The translations under genes and the position numbers were made by a program. A stretch of DNA of 59,148 nucleotides, from NCBI GenBank assembly GCA_002239065.1, contig MPNO01000023.1:1-59148 (forward strand), in the 5' to 3' direction. Position 1 is the first letter of the stretch, and each line of letters begins with the position of its first letter. Origin of the DNA: Defluviicoccus sp. bin129. Lineage in GTDB: Bacteria; Pseudomonadota; Alphaproteobacteria; MPNO01. The notes beneath the pieces are model-generated. The model had not been told where the DNA came from. It saw only the letters and a program-made list of their open reading frames with translations, and searched no databases. Shown piece by piece: positions 53,084-59,148 of the stretch.

Positions 53084-53795
53084 GGGCAGAACGGGGAGGC
53101 TGCACCGGCCGGCTCGTCTGGCCCTTGCGCCACACCGTCGCGAGCCAGGGCTGCTCGGCGCGGGGGCGGCCGGGCGGGCGGTAGTAGTGGCGGAGCTCCG
53201 CGAAGCCCGCCCCGGTGGCGAGGCCGCGCCAGGTCTCCAGGTCGTAGAAGCAGCCATAGCGGCCGCCGATCCAGCCTTCCTCGTTGTCCCCGCGCGGGTT
53301 CGAGCAGAACAGCACGCCGCGCGGCTTGAGCGCGGCGGCGAGCTCGGCGAGCACGCGGGCGATCTGGCTGCTCGGCACGTGGAACAGCGCGGCGTTGGCG
53401 AAGATGCCGTCGTAGCTCGCGGGCGCCAGGTCGAGGTCGAGAAAGTCCTGGTGCAGCACCGCGCAGCCGGAAGCGGCGCGTGCCAGCGCCACCAGCGCCG
53501 CCGAGCCGTCGAGCCCGGTCGCCTGGTGGCCGAGGGCGGCGAAGGCGCGCAGGTCGCGGCCCGGCCCGCAGCCGAGATCGAGGATCGCATGCGGCGGCGC
53601 GCCCTCGATGGCGTCCAGCAGGGCGGCGATGTTCTGGCTCACGTCGTGGTCGGCGGTGCCGTCCCGGAACTCTTCCGCCATGCGGTCGTATTCCGCGAGC
53701 GTCAGCGCGGCTGCCTCGCGCGCGGCGTGGACCGCGCCCGGGCGTCTCGCGCGGCCGAGCGCGCCACGGTCCTCGTAGTCCGCGAAGCCGGCCAT
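53076..53795 (-). CDS. Class I SAM-dependent methyltransferase
   Basis: A 239-aa protein with SAM motif I DLGCGPGRD (about residues 73-81), acidic motif GLDGSAALVALAR and motif III-like DGIFANAALFHVP. GGAGA lies 7 bases before ATG 53795; an ATG 36 bases earlier is less likely. Acceptor unknown. It is convergent with the TTT permease and probably independent of it. Confidence 0.87.
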   Translation of the reverse strand: MAGFADYEDRGALGRARRPGAVHAAREAAALTLAEYDRMAEEFRDGTADHDVSQNIAALLDAIEGAPPHAILDLGCGPGRDLRAFAALGHQATGLDGSAALVALARAASGCAVLHQDFLDLDLAPASYDGIFANAALFHVPSSQIARVLAELAAALKPRGVLFCSNPRGDNEEGWIGGRYGCFYDLETWRGLATGAGFAELRHYYRPPGRPRAEQPWLATVWRKGQTSRPVQPPRSALK

Positions 53796-53928
53796 TCCGT
53801 GTTCTCCGCAAAGCGCCCGCCAAGGTGCCACACGGTGCCGGGCATCTCCAGACCGGGGCGGGTTTTCACCGCCGATGCGGCCGACGCCGTCCTTCGAAGC
53901 GCCGTATCGGGGGACGGCCGCCGGACCG

Positions 53929-54996
53929 CTACTCCGCCGCGATCGAATGCGCCGCGTTCTCCGCGTCCAGCAGGCGCTGGAGGTGCCGGCGTGCGGCGAC
54001 GAGGGCGTTGTCGGCGCGGATCGCCACCAGGTCGCGGCCGGGATCGAGCGCGATGCGAAGCTGCTGGGCTTCCATGATCGCCTTGTCCTCGTGGAAGGTC
54101 CGATGGACTTCCTCGAAGAAGTCCTCGACCGCGCGCGGGTCGTCGGTGCGGAAGCCGGTCGCCGACGACCAGAAATAGTGGAAGCTCGATTCGGTCTCCG
54201 GCGTCGCGCCGTGGAACAGCCGGACCCGGAAGGCGCCCGGATCGCTCTCGTCCTTGACGTCCTTGCCGGTATCGACCGCGCCCGCCCACTGGAGAACCGC
54301 GGCCGGGGCGACGTATTCGAACTCCTGGCGCCGGTCGATCGGCCCCTTGAAGCCGACCGCCTTGACGAAGCTGGGGGGCGGCGGCATGTCGTGCATCTCG
54401 CGGATCAGCATCACGCCCGACGGTCTCCGCTCGACCTTCATCTCGGCGGTCGAGTGGACCAGCGGGGAGCCGCCGATGGTCCGGGCGTGGAGATAGCCCA
54501 GATGCGACAGATCCATCAGGTTGTCCATCATCATCATGTAGTTGGCGGCGATGCGGAACATCGCGCGCCGGTGCGGCCAGCGTTCCGGCTGGTCGTGCCA
54601 GGGGTAATCGAGGATCGTGCCCTGGTCGGCGAGCGCCGGATCGCCCATCCAGATCCAGACGAATTGCTGCCGCTCGACGACCGGGTATGAGCGCACCCGC
54701 GCCTCGCCGGCGATCCGCTCCTGGCCCGGGATGCGGACGCATCGCCCGGTGCGGTCGTAGACCAGCCCGTGATAGCCGCACTGGATGCCGTCGGCGACCA
54801 CCGTCCCGTGGGTCAGCGGCGCGCCGCGGTGGCAGCACCGGTCCTCCAGCGCCGCCGCCCTGCCGTCGGCGTCGCGGAACAGCACGATAGGCTGGTTCAT
54901 GATGGTCCGGGCGAGCGGCTCTTCGCCGATCTCCTCCGGCCAGGCGGCAACGTACCAGGCATTCCTCAGAAACGGTGCGATCGTCCGGTCGCTCAT
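53929..54996 (-). CDS. Rieske oxygenase, vanillate O-demethylase oxygenase (VanA)-like
   Basis: A 355-aa oxygenase. Rieske ligands are Cys54-x-His56 (CCHRGAPL) and Cys73-x2-His76 (CGYHGLVYD). The mononuclear iron ligands are Asp162, His165 and His170 in MDLSHLGYLHA. The PFLRNAWYVAAWPEE start and short length place it with VanA/toluenesulfonate methyl-monooxygenase-type enzymes, which demethylate or hydroxylate aromatic acids using a reductase. None is encoded nearby. It is divergent from an MDR dehydrogenase gene across 131 bases. Confidence 0.92.
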   Translation of the reverse strand: MSDRTIAPFLRNAWYVAAWPEEIGEEPLARTIMNQPIVLFRDADGRAAALEDRCCHRGAPLTHGTVVADGIQCGYHGLVYDRTGRCVRIPGQERIAGEARVRSYPVVERQQFVWIWMGDPALADQGTILDYPWHDQPERWPHRRAMFRIAANYMMMMDNLMDLSHLGYLHARTIGGSPLVHSTAEMKVERRPSGVMLIREMHDMPPPPSFVKAVGFKGPIDRRQEFEYVAPAAVLQWAGAVDTGKDVKDESDPGAFRVRLFHGATPETESSFHYFWSSATGFRTDDPRAVEDFFEEVHRTFHEDKAIMEAQQLRIALDPGRDLVAIRADNALVAARRHLQRLLDAENAAHSIAAE

Positions 54997-55127
54997 GGCG
55001 GTCGTCCCTCGTGTCACCCCGGTTGCGCCCCCAGCCTAGAGCATGTCCGCGGCGGATGGAATCGAAGGACGACCATGACGGATGGCGCAACAGCCAATAT
55101 CCTTGCCCGCCCAACACGGAGAGAGCC

Positions 55128-56132
55128 ATGAAAGTCTGGCAGATCGTCGGCGAGGGCGGCATCGACGCCCTGGAGCTGGCCGACCGGCCCTCCCCCGAGC
55201 CCGGGCCGGGGCAGGTCAGGGTGCGGGTCCGGGCCAATTCGATCAACTACCGCGATCTCAGCACCGTGCGCGCCCCGGCGCAGCGGGGGTTCGCCTTTCC
55301 GCGGGTGCCGAATTCCGACGGCGCGGGCGAGGTGACGGCGGTGGGCCCCGGGGTCTCCGGCATCGCCGAGGGCGACCGGGTCGCGGGCTGCTTCTTCCAG
55401 GGCTGGGCGGCGGGCGGCATCTCGGCCGCCGCGATGGCGAGCGCGCTCGGCGGCGCGCTCGACGGCATGCTCGCCGAGGAGGCGGTGCTGAACGCCCACG
55501 GTGTCGTGCCCGTGCCCCGGCATCTCGACGACGCGGAGGCGGCGACGCTGCCCTGCGCCGCGCTCACGGCGTGGAACGCGCTGGTCGTGCAGGGCGGGCT
55601 CAAGGCGGGCGACACGGTTCTGCTGCTGGGCACCGGCGGGGTCTCGATCTTCGCGCTGCAGATCTGCGTGCTCGCGGGCGCGCGGGCAATCGTCACCTCG
55701 AAGAGCGACGACAAGCTCGACCGCGCCCGCGCCATGGGCGCATGGCGGACGATCAACTATGCGAAAACGCCCGACTGGGCCGCGGCGGCGCGGGAGATGA
55801 CCGGCGGGGCAGGCGTCGACCATGTCGTCGAGGTCGGCGGCGGCGGCACGCTCGCGCAATCCATCGACGCGGTCCGCCTCGGCGGCCACGTCGCGATGAT
55901 CGGCGTGCTGACGCAAGGCGCGGTCGACCCGACGCCGATCCTGCGCAAGTCGATCCGCCTCGACGGCATCTATGTCGGCAGCCGGGCCATGTTCCTGGAC
56001 ATGAACGCCGCCATCGAGGCCGGCGGGCTGACACCGGTCATCGACCGGCGCTTCGCCTTCGCCGATGCGCGGGAGGCCTATCGCTGCATGGAAGCCGCCG
56101 GCCATTTCGGCAAGATCGTCATCGAGTTCTGA
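55128..56132 (+). CDS. Medium-chain dehydrogenase/reductase, zinc-free-looking alcohol/quinone oxidoreductase
   Basis: A 334-aa MDR protein. GroES-like N-terminal half with SINYRDLSTVRAP and PNSDGAGEV; Rossmann motif GTGGVSIFALQI. The Cys loop of structural zinc is absent and the GHE motif reads NSDG, as in NAD(P)H:quinone oxidoreductase-like members. GGAGAG precedes ATG 55128. A role in reducing enones or aldehydes generated by the neighbouring oxygenase is possible. Confidence 0.88.
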   Translation: MKVWQIVGEGGIDALELADRPSPEPGPGQVRVRVRANSINYRDLSTVRAPAQRGFAFPRVPNSDGAGEVTAVGPGVSGIAEGDRVAGCFFQGWAAGGISAAAMASALGGALDGMLAEEAVLNAHGVVPVPRHLDDAEAATLPCAALTAWNALVVQGGLKAGDTVLLLGTGGVSIFALQICVLAGARAIVTSKSDDKLDRARAMGAWRTINYAKTPDWAAAAREMTGGAGVDHVVEVGGGGTLAQSIDAVRLGGHVAMIGVLTQGAVDPTPILRKSIRLDGIYVGSRAMFLDMNAAIEAGGLTPVIDRRFAFADAREAYRCMEAAGHFGKIVIEF

Positions 56133-56183
56133 GGCGTCCTTCCAGCCCACCCCTCGTCCTGAGTAGCGCCCGTAGACCCCGCC

Positions 56184-56217
56184 CTCAGCTTGTCGAAGGG
56201 GCGCGTATCGAAGGACG
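56184..56217. repeat. Short intergenic repeat of the CTCAGCTTGTCGAAGG type
   Basis: The 169-base gap before the DUF1326 gene contains CTCAGCTTGTCGAAGGG (56184-56200) and a second TATCGAAGGACG (56206-56217). This resembles the widespread palindromic intergenic elements of proteobacteria built around CTTCGACAAGCTCAGG. Only one full unit is visible here. Confidence 0.5.
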
Positions 56218-56301
56218 CCGCCCACCGGCGATGCCTGTTGTGCGCCGCCGCCGCCATCGCATACCATCCGCGGGCGGGTTGCGACCGTCTGGGAGGCTTT
56301 C

Positions 56302-56949
56302 ATGGCGGATACGCCGGATTGGCACATCGTCGGCGACTGGTTCGACAACTGCAGCTGCGACATCGCCTGCCCCTGCACCTTCGCACAGGCGCCGGATAAC
56401 GGCTGGTGCGAAGGGGTGCTGCTGTGGCACGTCACGCGCGGGAATTACGGGGACACCGTCCTCGACGACCTGGTCTTCGTGCGGGTCGGGCGCTGGGAGG
56501 GCGATTTGTGGGCCGGCAAGGCGAGCGGCAAGGCCGGCGTGTTCATCGACGAGCGCGCAGACGACGCGCAAGCCGAGGCGCTGGCGGCGATCATCGGCGG
56601 CCGCGCCGGCGGCTTCATGTCCAGGGTGGCCGCGATGTTCGCCGAAGGCCGCGAGGTCGTCGGCGTCGAGCGCGCCAAGATCTCCTTCGAGATCGCGCCC
56701 GACCAGTCGCGCTGGGGGGTCGACATCGGGGACAAGGTCACCGCCTGGGCGGAGGCCCTGACCGGGCCGACCAGCAATCCCGGCGAATATCCCCGGATGG
56801 CCAACGCGCCGGGCTCGGAGACCGGGCCCGGGCCGCAGCTGGTCACCTGGGGGAAGTCGACCGTCTGCCGGGTGGACGCCTTCGGCTTCCAATATTCCTG
56901 GGGCGTCAACTCGGCCAAGCACATCCCGTTCGACTGGACCGGGCCGTAG
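56302..56949 (+). CDS. DUF1326 domain-containing protein
   Basis: A 215-aa protein with a Cys-rich N-terminus (DWFDNCSCDIACPCTF) where four Cys could bind a metal. The DUF1326 body includes GVFIDERADD and FGFQYSWGVNSAKHIPFDW. Function unknown. The family regularly neighbours DUF2182 membrane proteins, as it does here: the DUF2182 gene is convergent and ends 6 bases away. No signal peptide. Confidence 0.9.
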   Translation: MADTPDWHIVGDWFDNCSCDIACPCTFAQAPDNGWCEGVLLWHVTRGNYGDTVLDDLVFVRVGRWEGDLWAGKASGKAGVFIDERADDAQAEALAAIIGGRAGGFMSRVAAMFAEGREVVGVERAKISFEIAPDQSRWGVDIGDKVTAWAEALTGPTSNPGEYPRMANAPGSETGPGPQLVTWGKSTVCRVDAFGFQYSWGVNSAKHIPFDWTGP

Positions 56950-56955
56950 GGCGGG

Positions 56956-57732
56956 TCAAAGGAGTATCGCGGCGCCGGCGCAGACCAGCACCGCGCCGAA
57001 CGCCCGGGCGAGCCAGCCCGGCAGGACCGGCCATTTCTCGAGCGCCACCAGAAAGGTCAGGAAGACGATCCAGACCGGGTTCATGACGCCCGCGACGAAC
57101 AGGAGCAGCATCAGCGCCCAGCAGCACCCGGCGCAGTAGAGGCCGTGCCTCAGCCCCATCGCGAACGCGCCCCGCACCCCGTCCCGCCACTCCGCCATCA
57201 GGAAGCCGAGCGGCGTGCGGCAATGCCTCAGGCAGGCCTGCTTGAGCGGCGTCCACTGGTAGAGCCCGGCAAGCACCAGCAGCCCCCCGGTGAGCCAGTC
57301 GGAGCGGCTGACGATCATCGGCGTCAGCATCCCGCTCGCCTGGAACCCCCACTGCGCTCCGGCGGCGAGCGCGGAATAGCCGGTCCAGACCAGCAGGTAG
57401 GCGCCGGCAAAGGCAAGGGTCCGCGGCGTCGCCCGCCCGTCGCCCGCATCGCCGCGTTCGACGGTATCGAAGGCGAGGATCATCGGCGCCGCCGAGGGCA
57501 GCATCATCGCGAACATCATCCCCGCCCACATGACGAGGACGGCGGCCGCCGTCGCCGCCGACCATGCGGCGTCGAGCGGCATGGTCAGCCGGACCAGCGG
57601 GTGCGCCATGTCGAGCGTCATCCAGGCGACCAACCCCCAGCTCGCGACCAGGACGAGGCCGAGCGCGGTGAGGATCGGGGCCCGGCGGAGAAGCCGGCGG
57701 AATGCGGCGTGCATCGTCACTCGTTCCCGCAT
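56956..57732 (-). CDS. DUF2182 family integral membrane protein
   Basis: A 258-aa inner-membrane protein with about seven helices. The DUF2182 signature MWAGMMFAMMLPSAAPMIL in the second helix is seen. YQWTPLKQACLRHCRTPLGF follows, in which Cys and His may bind a metal, and then GLRHGLYCAGCCWALM. This is one of the Met/Cys-rich predicted metal-binding membrane families. It is paired with DUF1326. The start is uncertain between ATG 57732 and ATG 57714; neither has a strong ribosome binding site. Confidence 0.88.
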   Translation of the reverse strand: MRERVTMHAAFRRLLRRAPILTALGLVLVASWGLVAWMTLDMAHPLVRLTMPLDAAWSAATAAAVLVMWAGMMFAMMLPSAAPMILAFDTVERGDAGDGRATPRTLAFAGAYLLVWTGYSALAAGAQWGFQASGMLTPMIVSRSDWLTGGLLVLAGLYQWTPLKQACLRHCRTPLGFLMAEWRDGVRGAFAMGLRHGLYCAGCCWALMLLLFVAGVMNPVWIVFLTFLVALEKWPVLPGWLARAFGAVLVCAGAAILL

Positions 57733-57751
57733 GGATGGGCGCGGGGCGAGA

Positions 57752-58885
57752 CTAGCCCGCCCCGATCTCCCGTTCGGCGGTCCGGTTGAAGCGGTCGAGC
57801 GCGCCCTCGAAGCGTCCGAACCGGAACTCCTCGTTGGCGCCGGAGTTGAGGCCGCGCTGGATGCTCTCGCCGATCGCGAAGTCCTCCGCGAGGGTGCGGA
57901 CGGTGATGTCGTGGTTCCTGCGCCAGTGCTCCGCGTCTCCGGAACCGGCCGGCGCCAGGGTGGCGATCCTGAGCCGGGTCCGGTCGGGCGCGAGCGGCAG
58001 GGGCTGGATCCAGACGACATGGTCCTCCTGGACCAGGAGCTGGGCGGACGGGAAGACGGTATAGGCCAGGTTGGCCGCCCGCCTGAGCGACCAGCTCTCC
58101 TTCGGCTCCTCCATCATGGCGTCGAGCCGGGCGCGCGGCAGGACCGAGCGGATATGCCGGCCGAACACCCGGTAGCTCGACAGGCTGTCCTGGAAATGGG
58201 GGCCGATGGAATCCTTGTGGGCGATGCGGAAATGGTAGGACTCGATGCCGCCCTCGACGAGGATCTTCCAGTTCGCCGCCCGCTCCTCTGTATCCTCGTG
58301 CACGACGCTCAGACCGCCGGCGTCGAGCCAGGCGAAATCCGCCGCCAGGCCGTCGAGGAAAGTGTCCGTGTCGGGTGCCGTCCCGGTATCGGCGGCGACC
58401 CAGATCCAGCCGTAGCGCTCGGCACAACCCAGGCGCTTGAGATGGAGGCTCCCCTTGTCGATCCCGGGGAACCCGGCGGCTTCGTGGGTGATGGCGTCGA
58501 GCGCGCCCCGGTTGTCGAAAGTCCAGCCGTGATAGGGGCAGACGAAGCGGCGCGCGCAGCCGCTCGCCGCATCGACCAGCCGCGTGCCGCGATGGCGGCA
58601 GACATTGAGGAAGGCGTGCGCGGCTCCGCCCTCGTCCCGGGTCAGCAGCAGCGGCAGGCCGGCGAAGTCGCGGGTCAGGAAGCCGTCCGGCCCGGCCAGC
58701 TCGCTGCCATGCGCGACCACCGCCGGCAAGCCGCGGAACAGGCCGTCGCGTTCGCGCGCGAACCGCTCGGGCGATGTGTAGCGCGCCACCGGCGAGGTCG
58801 CGACGTCATCGTCGAGCCAGAAGGCGCGCGCCTTGCGCAAGCCGACAAGCTCTTCCAGCAGTTCGATCTCGGTCGCCCGATCCAT
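57752..58885 (-). CDS. Rieske oxygenase large subunit (SRPBCC ring-hydroxylating type)
   Basis: A 377-aa oxygenase. Rieske ligands are Cys96-x-His98 (CRHRGTRL) and Cys116-x2-His119 (CPYHGWTFD). In the iron site VEGGIESYHFRIAHKD, His218 and His223 are present but Glu215 stands near the place where many relatives have Asp. The third ligand therefore needs structural checking. The frame extends upstream to 58990, but there it overlaps the divergent isomerase start, so ATG 58885 is preferred. Substrate unknown. Confidence 0.88.
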   Translation of the reverse strand: MDRATEIELLEELVGLRKARAFWLDDDVATSPVARYTSPERFARERDGLFRGLPAVVAHGSELAGPDGFLTRDFAGLPLLLTRDEGGAAHAFLNVCRHRGTRLVDAASGCARRFVCPYHGWTFDNRGALDAITHEAAGFPGIDKGSLHLKRLGCAERYGWIWVAADTGTAPDTDTFLDGLAADFAWLDAGGLSVVHEDTEERAANWKILVEGGIESYHFRIAHKDSIGPHFQDSLSSYRVFGRHIRSVLPRARLDAMMEEPKESWSLRRAANLAYTVFPSAQLLVQEDHVVWIQPLPLAPDRTRLRIATLAPAGSGDAEHWRRNHDITVRTLAEDFAIGESIQRGLNSGANEEFRFGRFEGALDRFNRTAEREIGAG

Positions 58886-58970
58886 CGGCGCATCCCGGTT
58901 ACCGACACGCCGATAGGTACCGCGCCAGGCGGCGAAACCGAAACCGTTTCTGTGGCAGACCCGCCCGGGC

Positions 58971-59148
58971 ATGCCCGGCTTCTCCGCCAATATCTCGATG
59001 CTGTTCGCCGAGCGTGGCTGGCTCGACCGGCCGGCGGCGGCGGCGGCCGCCGCCGGGTTCGGGGCGGTCGAGATCCAGCTCCCCTACGACCGGCCGGTCG
59101 AAGACTGGCGGCGGGCGATCGAAGCGGCGGGGGGCTCGTCAACACCGA
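58971..59148 (+). CDS. Hydroxypyruvate isomerase-like protein, N-terminal part (cut by window end)
   Basis: Fifty-nine codons from ATG 58971 read FSANISMLFAERGWLDRPAA, then GFGAVEIQLPYD, which is the typical first strand-helix-strand of Hyi/OtnI-type TIM-barrel isomerases. These convert hydroxypyruvate to tartronate semialdehyde. The gene continues beyond 59148. It is divergent from the Rieske gene with about 85 bases between starts. It would link metabolically to the GhrA-like reductase upstream. Confidence 0.75.
   Translation, partial: MPGFSANISMLFAERGWLDRPAAAAAAAGFGAVEIQLPYDRPVEDWRRAIEAAGGSSTP

Noticed and set aside
51074..53590. 838-codon minus-strand frame opposite the TctA-TctB fusion
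   Set aside because: Low-complexity charged translation; the plus strand carries a clear multi-helix permease and a separate methyltransferase lies downstream on the minus strand.

Overview
The window is 59 kb of very GC-rich bacterial DNA. Gene density is high, and overlapping ATGA/GTGA start-stop junctions are frequent. The gene content is typical of a metabolically versatile alphaproteobacterium, probably Rhodospirillales-like: TRAP, TTT and peptide ABC importers, Rieske oxygenases, 2-oxoglutarate/Fe(II) oxygenases, amidohydrolases and MDR/SDR dehydrogenases. The taxonomic placement is inferred from content only. No rRNA, tRNA or CRISPR array was seen.

Layout. 1-142: remnant of an IS21 IstA transposase. 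143-7.8 kb: Bcr/CflA-type exporter, PP2C phosphatase, MetE-like and ketopantoate-reductase-like pair, RidA, a Rieske oxygenase and an SMP-30 lactonase. 7.8-12.5 kb (minus): fused TRAP permease, two tandemly duplicated TAXI binding proteins and a secreted intradiol dioxygenase. 12.6-15.1 kb (plus): an alkyl-sulfatase-type metallo-beta-lactamase gene broken by a poly-C frameshift, followed by a protein with the exact halohydrin dehalogenase signature. 15.1-18 kb (minus): DctPQM TRAP transporter. 18.1-24.4 kb (minus): two-subunit Rieske dioxygenase, ACMSD-like amidohydrolase, TauD oxygenase, MDR dehydrogenase, DUF1194 vWA protein and an isonitrile-hydratase-like DJ-1 protein. 24.4-25.6 kb: an AT-richer insert with an HNH endonuclease. 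25.6-32.5 kb: enoyl-CoA hydratase and a peptide-type ABC importer whose second ATPase is fused in frame to an SDR. 32.7-40.06 kb: M20 amidohydrolase divergent from a creatininase/YciI/IPNS-like/GST/LLM-oxidoreductase operon. The LLM gene is split by a 2.1 kb IS1595-family element carrying passenger genes. 40.1-49.8 kb: gamma-glutamyltransferase-like, IPNS-like, tautomerase, HD protein, a second (intact) alkyl sulfatase, amidohydrolase, TTC38-like TPR protein, DUF4242 and GhrA-like dehydrogenase. 49.9-59.1 kb: TTT binding protein and TctA-TctB fusion, methyltransferase, two more Rieske oxygenases, MDR dehydrogenase, DUF1326 and DUF2182 proteins, and the start of a hydroxypyruvate isomerase gene.

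Taken together the region looks like a mosaic of small catabolic modules. Each couples an importer to oxygenases, hydrolases and dehydrogenases for small organic acids, aromatics, sulfate esters, amides and possibly halogenated alcohols. I recognise no DNA-binding transcriptional regulator. None of the four Rieske oxygenase systems has a reductase or ferredoxin gene within the window. The observations most worth following up are the halohydrin dehalogenase candidate beside the sulfatase-like gene, the ABC-SDR fusion, and the IS1595 element with passengers that interrupts an operon.
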